A DNA stretch of 30,752 nucleotides, from NCBI GenBank assembly GCA_964556665.1, contig CAZKXU010000036.1, forward strand, positions 1 through 30,752, written 5' to 3'. This document shows, one piece after another, positions 15,839 to 23,918 of this stretch (its first letter is position 1; every line of letters starts with the position of its first letter). The position numbers were made by a program, and so were the translations under genes. This stretch comes from CAZKXU01 sp964556665 (GTDB lineage Bacteria; Bdellovibrionota_C; UBA2361; CAZKXU01). Below the pieces are notes generated by a model. It ran no database searches and was not told the origin of the DNA. It saw only the letters and a program-made list of their open reading frames with translations.

Positions 15839-17467
15839 TTATTTAGCTCGACATAATTCAAAAACAACGTTGGAGTATCTCTTTTCTATACTACAGATTG
15901 CTGAATCACCTACACTTACTTTAAAGAGATCGTAGAGCTTGCGATCCTCATCATCTAATTCCTGATAGCTTGGAAACACCAGTATGGAATTAACTTGAGA
16001 TAAACTAGCCACTAAAGTTTCTGTGTTGCTCTCTGTAACAACTGCTGCCCCAGAAGTACCGGGATAATGGGGTATAATCAAATCAAGAGGATGCCAGTAA
16101 TTAAAAAGAAAAAGATGTCGAGATGAGGGTTCTTCCTGTATATGTCGCATGGCGAGAGCTTGATGAGTGAATGAGTGCGATTGAGGCATATCGATCCACA
16201 ACTTATAGCTTCCCCAAATCACGAGCCATGAAGCGTACAATCCTACAACAACTCCAGTTATCGCTTCTCGTCTTGCAAAGTAAGATGTAATTCTTTCAAA
16301 GGCTAGACCAACAAAGAGCGCCCAGAATGGTACTAAGAAATGGAGCCGTGTTACCGCAAGATCGTGATAGGGAGTCAATGCTCCGGCGAGTATAACCGCA
16401 GGAATAAAAAAAACCCAAACATGCAGCCATTTCCTATTCCGCCTAATAAATAAAAGCGACAACCCCATTCCCAGCATTGCTAAGATCGCCCAGAGCGGCT
16501 CCACAGCTCTTCCTGACACATAGTGCGAGTGACCTTTGTATGTATATGGAGCAAGCATTGTACGACCTAACATATTTAAGAAAGTAGACCAGAATTGCTC
16601 TGGAGGAGGGGCGGATGCTTCAAAGGATGTTCCCCAAGATGGACCAAAAAGCGAGGCTACATATGGACCAGCACTCGTTTTCCAAAGGGTACTTTGTAAC
16701 TGCTGAACAACACCTTCACTCCCCATTCCATAATAATGTTGAGGAATCTTCGATGTTACCAAACACGAGGCGACTGCTATGAAGATAAGTAGCATGCACT
16801 GCAAACCACGTCGTCGAACCGTGAAAATAACAAGATATAAAAAAACGAGTGGCAGGATATAACTAGCAAGTCCTCCTATAAGCGTAGAAGCTGAGCAGGT
16901 TACACCTACCAGAGCGGCGCGATATTTTGTAGGCTTTCCTACGTATATAACTAAGGAGGCTATAGCAATCAAAGAAAAAAACCTCATTAATCCCCAGCCG
17001 TAACCCCATCTGGACTCTGCCATGAGAAAGTAGGACCAGATGGTGCTAATCGCAACAAGATATGAAGCAGGCGTACTCAGGAAATATCGCGCTATAATGA
17101 AAACTGGAAATGCGCTTAAAGTGCAGGCTAAGACACCTGACATACGCCATCCAAAATTCGAATCACCGAAAAAAAACATTACCAATGCCTGAACGCTACT
17201 AAGAAAAGGAGTATGGACTCCATATACTCCATTACTTAGCGGCCCAAAGATATTGGTACCTCGAAATATGCCATTCCTAAGAATCGTAGATGCTCGTTGG
17301 TAAATTGCCCACTCATCTCCGATACAGCTGTATCGCCATGAATTTAGGTCAAGAGAAAGAAAAATGGTTGAGAAAACGACAATACATACTAGCGGCAGGT
17401 TCAAATTAGAATACAGACTGCTAAAAAACCTTATAAAGGGAAGTTTTTGAAGGTTCTCAGGATCCAA
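15839..17467 (-). CDS. GT-C membrane glycosyltransferase, ArnT/PMT-like (GT39)
   Basis: A 542-residue polytopic protein with about ten to twelve hydrophobic helices in the first 430 residues and a soluble C-terminal tail. The first outside loop contains GDEWAIYQRAS with acidic D51-E52, the place where GT-C enzymes of the ArnT, PMT and OST families hold their catalytic carboxylate. A later loop has PLSNGVYGVHTPFLSSVQAL, consistent with the family. These enzymes move sugars from polyprenyl-phosphate donors onto lipid A, proteins or glycans on the outer face of the inner membrane. Donor and acceptor are unknown; no other cell-envelope genes adjoin it. It is one gene unit on the minus strand, 225 bases downstream of the 598-residue protein's start. 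Confidence 0.78.
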   Translation of the reverse strand: MDPENLQKLPFIRFFSSLYSNLNLPLVCIVVFSTIFLSLDLNSWRYSCIGDEWAIYQRASTILRNGIFRGTNIFGPLSNGVYGVHTPFLSSVQALVMFFFGDSNFGWRMSGVLACTLSAFPVFIIARYFLSTPASYLVAISTIWSYFLMAESRWGYGWGLMRFFSLIAIASLVIYVGKPTKYRAALVGVTCSASTLIGGLASYILPLVFLYLVIFTVRRRGLQCMLLIFIAVASCLVTSKIPQHYYGMGSEGVVQQLQSTLWKTSAGPYVASLFGPSWGTSFEASAPPPEQFWSTFLNMLGRTMLAPYTYKGHSHYVSGRAVEPLWAILAMLGMGLSLLFIRRNRKWLHVWVFFIPAVILAGALTPYHDLAVTRLHFLVPFWALFVGLAFERITSYFARREAITGVVVGLYASWLVIWGSYKLWIDMPQSHSFTHQALAMRHIQEEPSSRHLFLFNYWHPLDLIIPHYPGTSGAAVVTESNTETLVASLSQVNSILVFPSYQELDDEDRKLYDLFKVSVGDSAICSIEKRYSNVVFELCRAK

Positions 17468-17557
17468 TCTCTGCTACCTAAATAGTAAATTATTTAAAAT
17501 CGTACATGAATCATAAGCAAATTGACAATTCAAAATTACCCACCATAGGAGTTAGAC

Positions 17558-17617
17558 GTGAAAAAACTTATTTGGAGGAGCACTATAGTGAATGACAAAA
17601 TAACGAAGCGTTATTAG
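17558..17617 (+). CDS. Possible 19-residue peptide ORF
   Basis: A GTG codon stands six bases after AGGAG (17547-17551) and opens a frame for MKKLIWRSTIVNDKITKRY. A second strong ribosome-like site, GGAGGAG, lies inside it, before an in-frame GTG at 17588. This could be a leader peptide, the stump of a decayed gene, or chance. The next gene begins 108 bases later. Evidence is the ribosome sites only. Confidence 0.2.
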   Translation: MKKLIWRSTIVNDKITKRY

Positions 17618-17725
17618 GAGACTATAGGTTTGAGATACCTTGCGGCCTACTTGTATCATCATATTCATGATTTTAGTATGATCCTGTTAACAACCACTAA
17701 TTTTTAAATATTTTAGGGAATACAT

Positions 17726-18061
17726 ATGAAGGAGATAAGCACAGAGAAGGAGCTTGAGGAGGCACTTTTGCTCTCAAAAAATGAAGCGCTAGTGCTCTTT
17801 AAGCATTCTACTCGTTGCCCGGTAAGCTCATGGGCCTACAAGCAGTTTATGAATTTTGATTCACAGATTACTAATTCAAAAAATATAGTTGTTCTGGTGA
17901 TAGAGAGTCGTAAGCTTTCCACAATGATAGCGCAAACTTTGAATATTAAGCACGAGAGCCCTCAAGCCTTTATAATCAAAGACGGTGTGGTAAAATGGCA
18001 TGCAAGTCATAATGAGCTTAGCGCTGAGAATATTCGGAAGGCATTTGAGGCTAATACTTAG
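17726..18061 (+). CDS. ytxJ: YtxJ-type bacilliredoxin, thioredoxin fold
   Basis: 111 residues, with a ribosome site AGGGAA five bases before the ATG. It matches the YtxJ (DUF2847) pattern: a beta strand ALVLFKHSTRCPVS with a single active cysteine C31 in a TRCPVS motif, and a cis-proline-type loop HESPQAFII. Family members remove bacillithiol from proteins in Bacillota and others; whether this Gram-negative cell makes bacillithiol is unknown, and the protein could use another thiol. Stop codons of this gene and the next, on the opposite strand, are one base apart, so the two transcripts must overlap or share a terminator inside coding sequence. Confidence 0.82.
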   Translation: MKEISTEKELEEALLLSKNEALVLFKHSTRCPVSSWAYKQFMNFDSQITNSKNIVVLVIESRKLSTMIAQTLNIKHESPQAFIIKDGVVKWHASHNELSAENIRKAFEANT

Positions 18062-18062
18062 C

Positions 18063-18638
18063 TCAGTCAGCACACCTATTTAAATCTGTAAAATACACCG
18101 TCTGAACAACCCGTTTCCTAACGGTTCTACCCCTGCCTGTGATGGCGGTTATAAAAAAAGTTACGTCTTTTAAGCCTCGAAAGGCTGAGAGCAAGGTGCT
18201 ACTTCCAACAAACTGTTTATCAGTGTCATTGGTCATAAGAAAAACAGCCTTAGTCTCAACTATCTCATCCCCTGGTGGGACTGACTGTCTTCCGCTAAGC
18301 GCCATTCTAGGTGAACGGTAATCTGATCCTGAGCCAAATGCATCTTTAACTATAAAGTAAAATCTCTTAAGTCTTAGCGAGGTATAGGTATTGTTTTTTA
18401 ACTCAAGTCCAACATATGTTTCCTCAAACGGTTCAAGATTGCCTTCGCTGTCACATACATTTTGGATTACATCTACGACGCCAACACTTTTTTCTCCAGC
18501 AATTCCCAGATCATAGATATTAATCGCTTGAATTGAGGCTATAGATGCTATTCGGATCTTCTCTTCTGCGCATAATGAGAGCGGCGATAGCACAATCATT
18601 AAAAGAACAGTACTAAAAGCTACACCTCTTACTATCAC
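18063..18638 (-). CDS. Exported 191-residue protein, unknown role
   Basis: A signal peptide (MIVRGVAFSTVLLMIVLSPL..., likely cut after LCA) precedes a compact domain of mixed strands. The start is GTG; an overlapping ATG nearby is in another frame. The mature part has a paired-cysteine candidate (C in VIQNVCDSEG and C near the end, NRCAD) and a stretch LELKNNTYTSLRLKRFYFIV typical of an Ig-like or FxLD-type beta domain, suggesting a periplasmic fold. It does not fit the lipobox rule because Leu stands before the Cys. I do not recognise the family. It is convergent with ytxJ. Confidence 0.65.
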   Translation of the reverse strand: MIVRGVAFSTVLLMIVLSPLSLCAEEKIRIASIASIQAINIYDLGIAGEKSVGVVDVIQNVCDSEGNLEPFEETYVGLELKNNTYTSLRLKRFYFIVKDAFGSGSDYRSPRMALSGRQSVPPGDEIVETKAVFLMTNDTDKQFVGSSTLLSAFRGLKDVTFFITAITGRGRTVRKRVVQTVYFTDLNRCAD

Positions 18639-18737
18639 GCCATTTTTATCGTCTTAAGAAGGCAGTAGGATTAGACACTGCGGCGTTAAAAATATAAATT
18701 CTGTAAGTAATAGAGGATAACTCCTTGATATGCGCTA

Positions 18738-19949
18738 TTAAGCTATCTGAGTTCTTAGAAATTTCTCTACTAAGGGACTAAGCCTTTTCCGAGATAGCTC
18801 GGCTGGAACAGTAAAAGTCATAACTTCAAGACCCTCACCGCTATACTGTGTTTCCTGTGAAATAACCCCTTCCACGCCCCTTAGAAAAGCTCCTACTTTA
18901 TGCCCCAGCTCTGCCTGGGCAGTAAGAAAACAGAGCGCTGTTTCTCTGCTAAACCCATGTGGGCCTTCAAAACTACAGTGTAAGAAGAAAAGTCTAGGAA
19001 AAGCTTCTCCTATTTTGCTCTGTAAATGTGCGGTAACTGCCCCATTCATACCAAAGAGTCCACCTCCTTCCATCTCACTACTTTGTGAAATAGAATGAGG
19101 TAGAGAGGAGATGCCAAAGGTGACCTCCCCTACCCGAAACCATTTTCGGTCCCTCGCCATAAGCTCCTGCGGCGTCATCCCAGAGGTATCTCTGCGAGCG
19201 GCTAAGAGCTCTTGATAACTGGGAATACCAGCTCTGTCTCTTGTGAGGGCTGCTAAAAAAGAGAGGGCGTCTCGATCTAACTCTGTAGTAACATTGCTAC
19301 GAAGCTCCTCTGTGTCCAACTTTATAGCCGCCTCTAAAAGCGCAGCAAAACACCAATCATTAGAAATCCTCCCGCGTCCCTTACGCGCTTGATCACAGAT
19401 TAAACTGCAGGCGGAACCAGCTTTTTTTATACTGTTTACCCTCAATGGCTGATCAATCAGAGTAGATTTAAATGGAAAGTTTGAGGGCGCATGATGATCA
19501 ATCGCTCCGACGACTCTCTCGTTATACTGTTCTAAGGCGATCTCAGGCTTATTGTGATCTACCAGGAGCAGATGAAGCCTACCTTCCGAGTAAAATTTGG
19601 GAAGCTCAGCTTGATCAATAAAAATAAGGTGCTCATCCGGGGTAATGCCTACCTTTTCAAAGAGCAGCATAATGTCACGCCTTAAGCGAAGCTCCTGATG
19701 AGTAAGTGGTAATACTGGAAATACGCACTCCCTGCCTTTTGCCGTTTCACGCAACAGTAAGGCTTCACAGAGAGCCCCCACACATGAATCCATATCCCCT
19801 GCTTCATTACCTATAACCGCGATGGCTGGACGGGTCGGAGTAGAGAGTGCTGATAAAAAATCCCGTTTGCAGGCGGCAAGCTCTCCTAACATGGGTTGAA
19901 GTTCTCTCCCACGAGTGAGCGGACCTCTGTCATTCATAGGAGGATTCAT
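18738..19949 (-). CDS. DHH-family phosphoesterase, PPX1/prune-like
   Basis: 403 residues. The DHH metal-binding motifs appear in order: GNEAGDMDS (G47-S55), VDHN (V130-N133) and IDHH (I150-H153), followed by a DHHA2-type C-terminal domain with LMARDRKWFRVG and FGISSLPHS. This layout belongs to the family II pyrophosphatase / exopolyphosphatase (PPX1, prune) branch, which needs Mn or Co and cleaves phosphoanhydride bonds of polyphosphate or pyrophosphate. Length is nearer the PPX1 type than the roughly 310-residue pyrophosphatases. The first ATG (complement 19947-19949) is used; a second at residue 5 is possible. A REP-like palindrome lies just upstream, between it and the BON gene. Confidence 0.85.
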   Translation of the reverse strand: MNPPMNDRGPLTRGRELQPMLGELAACKRDFLSALSTPTRPAIAVIGNEAGDMDSCVGALCEALLLRETAKGRECVFPVLPLTHQELRLRRDIMLLFEKVGITPDEHLIFIDQAELPKFYSEGRLHLLLVDHNKPEIALEQYNERVVGAIDHHAPSNFPFKSTLIDQPLRVNSIKKAGSACSLICDQARKGRGRISNDWCFAALLEAAIKLDTEELRSNVTTELDRDALSFLAALTRDRAGIPSYQELLAARRDTSGMTPQELMARDRKWFRVGEVTFGISSLPHSISQSSEMEGGGLFGMNGAVTAHLQSKIGEAFPRLFFLHCSFEGPHGFSRETALCFLTAQAELGHKVGAFLRGVEGVISQETQYSGEGLEVMTFTVPAELSRKRLSPLVEKFLRTQIA

Positions 19950-19963
19950 ATAGAGATGACATA

Positions 19964-19990
19964 GAAGGCTGGAAGCTCGCGCAGTCCCAG
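19964..19990 (+). repeat. REP-like palindrome, copy 2 (diverged)
   Basis: GGCTGGAAGCTCGCG followed by CAGTCCCAG matches the stem core and tail of the copy at 12-37, with changes in the left arm that weaken the stem. It sits between the DHH and BON genes. Confidence 0.5.
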
Positions 19991-20021
19991 TATGGGAAAA
20001 ACAACGCTTAATTATTGCCTA

Positions 20022-20360
20022 TCAGTTAACTACCACTAGTTTCGAGACAACATCGTTTACCCCTGCTGTCCCTCTAGCAATAGCGATAGCCCGTTCTGAC
20101 TCTTCTAAGCTATCGGTAACTCCTTTCAGCGTAACCGTGCCTTTAAATGTATCTACATTTATATCTAGTCCAGATACTTTTGCATCTGCTAATAACTTAG
20201 TTTTAATTTTAGCTGTGATCGACTGATCTGATACCGTCTCTGCTGCGGTGCGATCTCCCTGAGCAATGACATACCCTACTTCTGTTCCAGCGCCAGCTAT
20301 TGCAAGCCAACATCCGGTGAGAATAAGTGGAAGGATTAGTACTACTATTAGATTTTTCAA
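20022..20360 (-). CDS. BON-domain lipoprotein
   Basis: 112 residues. The lipobox LTGC (residues 14-17) follows a hydrophobic signal, so the mature protein is lipid-anchored at C17. A single BON domain covers about residues 45-111 (SITAKIKTKLLADAKVSGLD, then VDTFKGTVTLKGVTDSLEES), as in OsmY/DolP-type proteins that bind phospholipid at the outer membrane. The start appears to be TTG (complement 20358-20360); no in-frame ATG offers a signal. It follows atpE across a GC-rich hairpin, so it probably has its own transcript or reads through from the atp genes. Confidence 0.85.
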   Translation of the reverse strand: MKNLIVVLILPLILTGCWLAIAGAGTEVGYVIAQGDRTAAETVSDQSITAKIKTKLLADAKVSGLDINVDTFKGTVTLKGVTDSLEESERAIAIARGTAGVNDVVSKLVVVN

Positions 20361-20377
20361 GCTCTTCTTCTATTAAA

Positions 20378-20404
20378 CCGCGGAGCCCAAGCCCCGCGGT
20401 CCAA
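20378..20404 (-). terminator. GC-rich hairpin after atpE, possible terminator
   Basis: CCGCGG (20378-20383) pairs with CCGCGG (20394-20399), with further near pairing inside. On the atp-coding strand it is followed by TTTAAT, a weak U-run, so it may end atpE transcripts. Its plus-strand right half, AAGCCCCGCGGTCC, also resembles the REP-like copies elsewhere in the window, so it may be a REP-like element in a terminator role. Confidence 0.45.
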
Positions 20405-20432
20405 GATTTAGCTTAGCTCACTAAACTTGAGC

Positions 20433-20750
20433 TTAAACTTTTCCGACTAATTGAATTGCAATTACGAAGGAAAGAATCACAAGTGACTCGATAAGAACTA
20501 GACCGATAATCATAGGTGTGAACATCTTCCCTGAAGCTGAAGGATTACGACCAATTGAGTCAAGTGCTGAGCTAACGGCCTTGCTCTGACCGAGCGTACC
20601 GCCTAGCGCTGCAAATCCGATCGCCAAGCCTGCGCCTAATGCGATCAAGCTGCCATTGCCGCCTGCCGAAGCTTCCTCAGCAAAAGCTGAGCTGCACACT
20701 ACTAGTGAATTCAAAACCAGAATTCCTAAAAATGATAAGTACTTTTTCAT
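20433..20750 (-). CDS. atpE: F-type ATP synthase subunit c
   Basis: Forms the rotating c ring that carries ions across the inner membrane. 105 residues, longer than usual (about 80) because of an N-terminal signal-like segment (MKKYLSFLGILVLNSLVVCSSAFA). Two hairpin helices follow, joined by the polar loop SIGRNP (S65-P70). The ion site is E88. Q55 in helix 1 and S89 next to E88 fall at the same spacing (33 residues from Gln to Glu) as in sodium-binding c rings such as Ilyobacter tartaricus, though a Leu stands where that ring has Tyr. AGGAG stands about eight bases before the ATG. It follows atpB. Confidence 0.95.
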   Translation of the reverse strand: MKKYLSFLGILVLNSLVVCSSAFAEEASAGGNGSLIALGAGLAIGFAALGGTLGQSKAVSSALDSIGRNPSASGKMFTPMIIGLVLIESLVILSFVIAIQLVGKV

Positions 20751-20800
20751 TATTTTTTTCTCCTAACGGTTACTATATTAAGTTAAACCAAAAATCATCT

Positions 20801-21511
20801 CTAATGACTATGCCCTTCCTCCTCATGTTGAGTAGCAAGAAGAATGTAGACCATGGTCAAAATTGTAAAAACAAAGGCCTGCATAAAACAGACAAATGTT
20901 CCTAAGGCATAAAACGCGACCGGAACTCCAAACGGAACCAGATCGGTAAATATACTTAGCACCAAATGGTCAGCAGTTATATTCCAATACAGCCTAAGAT
21001 TCAAGGTGAGAATCCTTAGGCAGGTACTTAAAATCTCTAATGAAAAAATAAATGGGCCAAGCCACCAGATCGGACCCCAAAAATGCTTTAAGTACCCAAA
21101 AAGTCCGTTAGACTTAATTCCATAGTAGTTAAATGAGGTAAACACTACTAAAGCTAAAGCTACGTTAATCCAAACCGTTGTTGTAATTGCCGGCATCCCA
21201 GGAATAAGTCCAAGCAGATTAGAGAAAAGGACAAATATAAAGACCGCCACGCTTAAGTTAATGTACTTCCTATTCTCTTTGCCAAGGATAGAGTCGTGAA
21301 ATCCCACAAAACCCTCGATCAGAAGGTCGAAAAAAGTAAAAAGTGTAAGTTTTGTTTCAGGGATTAAGGCATTATCATTTGAGTGAGAGAGGCGAGCTGC
21401 CGCTTTCCTACCCAAAAACAGGAGAATTACGGAGAGGAGAAACGCAGCAAGGAACTTTTGCCCATCTTCATTCTCAATAACATGCTGAAAGTAAGTATAA
21501 TGTCCACCCAT
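20801..21511 (-). CDS. atpB: F-type ATP synthase subunit a
   Basis: 236-residue membrane subunit that forms the two ion half-channels beside the c ring. The essential arginine is R173 in LNLRLYWNITADHLVL, and Q211 in the last long helix (FVCFMQAFVFTILTMVYILL) matches the conserved channel residue. About five or six hydrophobic helices are visible, and the C-terminus is a His/Glu-rich tail. It sits between atpI and atpE, as usual. The F1 and stalk genes are not here. Confidence 0.95.
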   Translation of the reverse strand: MGGHYTYFQHVIENEDGQKFLAAFLLSVILLFLGRKAAARLSHSNDNALIPETKLTLFTFFDLLIEGFVGFHDSILGKENRKYINLSVAVFIFVLFSNLLGLIPGMPAITTTVWINVALALVVFTSFNYYGIKSNGLFGYLKHFWGPIWWLGPFIFSLEILSTCLRILTLNLRLYWNITADHLVLSIFTDLVPFGVPVAFYALGTFVCFMQAFVFTILTMVYILLATQHEEEGHSH

Positions 21512-21547
21512 AGGCGATAGAATTAGTACCTAATTTTAAGAGAGAAA

Positions 21548-21922
21548 TCAAATTCCGGAACCTGGCGTTTCCGCCCCTGAATCTTTCCTCGTTAGCCCCA
21601 AGGCCGCTGCGCTGAGTATGTATGCTAATAACCCAAAAAGTGCATAAAGAATAAAACCAAGCTCATGCTTTGCTAAGGCCAGCACGAAAAGAAAGAAGGC
21701 CCCGACCTTGATACTTAAAATAACCATAAGAGAGCTCTGCGCCCCTGTTTGCAACATTAACTTTATCAACTCTGTATAAGCTATCACAGAGACTAGGCCG
21801 TACAGTAATCCGAGAGAGAGCGCATCAAAATTAAAATTTGATGTGAGAAAATTTCCAACGAAAGATAGAAAGATCAACACTACAAAATAAAAAATGTGCT
21901 TGACATAATTTTTAAAAATCAT
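21548..21922 (-). CDS. atpI: ATP synthase assembly protein I-like
   Basis: 124 residues with four hydrophobic helices, directly upstream of atpB on the same strand. Size, topology and position fit AtpI, which helps assemble the c ring and handles Mg in some species. Sequence conservation in this family is low, so the call leans on context. The end is polar (LTRKDSGAETPGSGI). It is divergent from dnaA across the possible origin arm. Confidence 0.75.
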   Translation of the reverse strand: MIFKNYVKHIFYFVVLIFLSFVGNFLTSNFNFDALSLGLLYGLVSVIAYTELIKLMLQTGAQSSLMVILSIKVGAFFLFVLALAKHELGFILYALFGLLAYILSAAALGLTRKDSGAETPGSGI

Positions 21923-22150
21923 TGTTCCGATTTTTTAAACCGCGCGAAAAAAAAATTCAAGCAATTTCGAGAGCTTCTCTCTGTTTTTTGTTCTGCTCTG
22001 TCCAAAAGCTTTCACCCTCACTTTAGGTAACTTTAACTAAGAAAAAAAAACACGGCGCAAAATTGTGATATTACTTGAAATAATGTTGTTGAAAAAAATA
22101 TTTACTAAAATGATTGTCAAACTTTTTTTTCAACACTAACTTCTCACCCT
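21923..22150. other. dnaA upstream region, possible second oriC arm
   Basis: This gap holds the dnaA promoter and the atpI promoter. A 22-base element at 22052-22073 matches 17 of 22 positions of one at 23681-23702 in the dnaA-dnaN gap. A 12-bp inverted repeat, TGTTGAAAAAAA (22087-22098) and TTTTTTTCAACA (22124-22135), encloses a 25-base AT-rich stretch; TTTTCAACA differs from the DnaA box TTATCCACA at two positions. This resembles a two-part origin flanking dnaA, as in Bacillus, but that is inference. Confidence 0.45.
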
Positions 22151-23605
22151 ATGTTGAATTCCGGATCCGATAATTTTGTACCATCTAATAGTTTTAGCCA
22201 CGAAGTAACAGGAGAAGCAGGTAGGATTTGGAGTGATTGCTTAACGGATCTTAGATCTGAACTTGATCCTCAGATTTTTCTTGCTTACATAGATCCGTTA
22301 CGTGCATGCAACTTAGATCGTAACTGCTCAGAGTTTGTGCTTAGTGCTCCATCCAAGTTTCTCTGCAATCATATAGATAGAAATTTTCGCGATCGTATCT
22401 TGAAAGTAATATCAACTAAGCTTGGGCTGGAAACTTTGACATTACGTTTTATAGTTGACTATCCGCTAAACACTTCTATTGATCAACCTAAGGCGCTAAC
22501 CCCTTTTGTAGTAGTAAAGAAGATGCAGGGAGCGGCAACATCTCATTCTGTAAATCGCCCTACTTCAGCCTCAGTTTATGCTCAGGATCTACCTAACCCT
22601 AGGTATACATTTGAGAATTTCATCGTTGGACTTGGCAATCAGTTCTGCCATGCAGCCGCTCTGCGGGTTGCAGAGGAGCCTGGAAAAAGTTACAACCCCC
22701 TCTTTATATATGGTGGAGTAGGTTTAGGTAAGACTCATCTTCTTCATGCTATCGGTAATTCCGTACTAACTAAGTTTCCTGCGAAACGGGTTGCATATAT
22801 TTCTTCTGAGGCATTTACCAATGAGTTAATCCAGGCTCTACGAGCAGCCAAGATGGAGGAATTTAAGAAGAAATTTCGTAGTGTTGATCTTCTTCTTATA
22901 GACGATATTCAGTTCATGTCAGGCAAAGAGAGAACTCAGGAGGAATTTTTTCATACCTTTAATGTTCTCTATAATGCTAAGTGCCAGATCGTTCTTACCT
23001 CCGATAAAATCCCACAGGATCTCGCCGGCCTTGAGGAGCGGTTACGCACCCGTTTCTCATGGGGCTTAAGTGCTGATATACAGGCACCAGATTTTGAGAC
23101 CCGTGTAGCTATCTTAAATAAACGAGCTTCGATTGATTCCTTTGAATTATCTGAAGATGTTTCACGCTATATAGCTGAAAATATCTCCTCTAATGTCCGT
23201 GAGCTTGAGGGGGCCCTGACCCGGCTGCATGCAGTTAGCAGCCTACGAGGGATTCCACTTACACTTGAACTTGCCGAAAAGTCTCTGCGTCCATTGATTG
23301 AGCCAAAAATTGTAAAATTATCGGTGGCCGATATTAAAAAAGCAGTCTCTACTTTTTTTGGAATTAAAACCGCTGATATGATCTCTAAGAGACGCTCTAG
23401 GAATCTTTCATTTCCTAGACAGATTGCGATGTATATCTGTAGAAAGCATACCACTCTCTCGTATCCTGAAATTGGTGCAGAGTTTGGTGGCAGAGATCAC
23501 TCTAGTGTAATTCATGCTGCTAATGTGGTCTCGACAAAGCTTGATAACGACTCCAGTGTCCAGGAGATAGTTAAAAAGATAGAAGGTTTATTAACCGGTA
23601 ATTAA
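22151..23605 (+). CDS. dnaA: Chromosomal replication initiator DnaA
   Basis: 484 residues. It binds DnaA boxes, forms an ATP filament and opens the origin. Walker A is GGVGLGKT (G188-T195) and Walker B is LLLIDDIQ (to Q254). AAA+ arginine-finger context is LAGLEERLRTRFSWG. The C-terminal box-binding domain ends with the signature GGRDHSSVIHA (G446-A456). Domain I (ILAYIDPL region) is diverged. The ATG at 22151 has no ribosome site, as with dnaN and gyrB here. It is the first gene of the dnaA-dnaN-recF-gyrB run. Confidence 0.99.
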   Translation: MLNSGSDNFVPSNSFSHEVTGEAGRIWSDCLTDLRSELDPQIFLAYIDPLRACNLDRNCSEFVLSAPSKFLCNHIDRNFRDRILKVISTKLGLETLTLRFIVDYPLNTSIDQPKALTPFVVVKKMQGAATSHSVNRPTSASVYAQDLPNPRYTFENFIVGLGNQFCHAAALRVAEEPGKSYNPLFIYGGVGLGKTHLLHAIGNSVLTKFPAKRVAYISSEAFTNELIQALRAAKMEEFKKKFRSVDLLLIDDIQFMSGKERTQEEFFHTFNVLYNAKCQIVLTSDKIPQDLAGLEERLRTRFSWGLSADIQAPDFETRVAILNKRASIDSFELSEDVSRYIAENISSNVRELEGALTRLHAVSSLRGIPLTLELAEKSLRPLIEPKIVKLSVADIKKAVSTFFGIKTADMISKRRSRNLSFPRQIAMYICRKHTTLSYPEIGAEFGGRDHSSVIHAANVVSTKLDNDSSVQEIVKKIEGLLTGN

Positions 23606-23606
23606 T

Positions 23607-23615
23607 TGTGGATAA
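23607..23615 (-). promoter_or_regulatory. Perfect DnaA box
   Basis: TGTGGATAA is the reverse complement of TTATCCACA, the high-affinity DnaA site. It directly follows the dnaA gene. Confidence 0.75.
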
Positions 23616-23680
23616 ATCACATAACATACTAAAATTACTAGGTAAAATCCGGTACAAACTGTTGGTATCCATGTTAAAAG

Positions 23681-23702
23681 ACGGTGCAATTTTGTGATAT
23701 CT
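23681..23702 (+). repeat. 22-base element repeated on both sides of dnaA
   Basis: It matches 22052-22073 at 17 of 22 positions, with the shared core ACGG-GCAA--TTGTGATAT. Both copies are followed 35-40 bases from their first base by TGTTGAAAA. Binding factor unknown. Confidence 0.5.
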
Positions 23703-23918
23703 GTTTATAGTTTATGCCGCTGTTGAAAACGCTCTTACTTGACTATAGGTTGTTAACAAGTTGTACACAGAATTTTTTTATAGATTTTATATAGTTAACT
23801 GAGTTATAAACAATTTTTTGAGTGTCTATTACTGCTGCTAATTTATTTATATATATGATCTAAGATAGAGAGTATTTTAATAAGAAAAATTTAAGTATTT
23901 GAAGTAAAGTAATTAATT

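Larger units (their letters stand above)
23606..23918. other. oriC: Probable origin of replication, dnaA-dnaN gap
   Basis: Gene-free 313 bases. A perfect DnaA box (TGTGGATAA, 23607-23615) starts two bases after the dnaA stop codon. Weaker candidates are TGTTGAAAA (23721-23729), TTGTACACA (23761-23769) and TTATAAACA (23804-23812), each two mismatches from consensus. A perfect palindrome TTGTTAACAA lies at 23750-23759. From about 23765 to 23918 the DNA is almost pure A/T, a good unwinding element. Only one box is perfect, so the number of working sites is uncertain. Confidence 0.7.
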
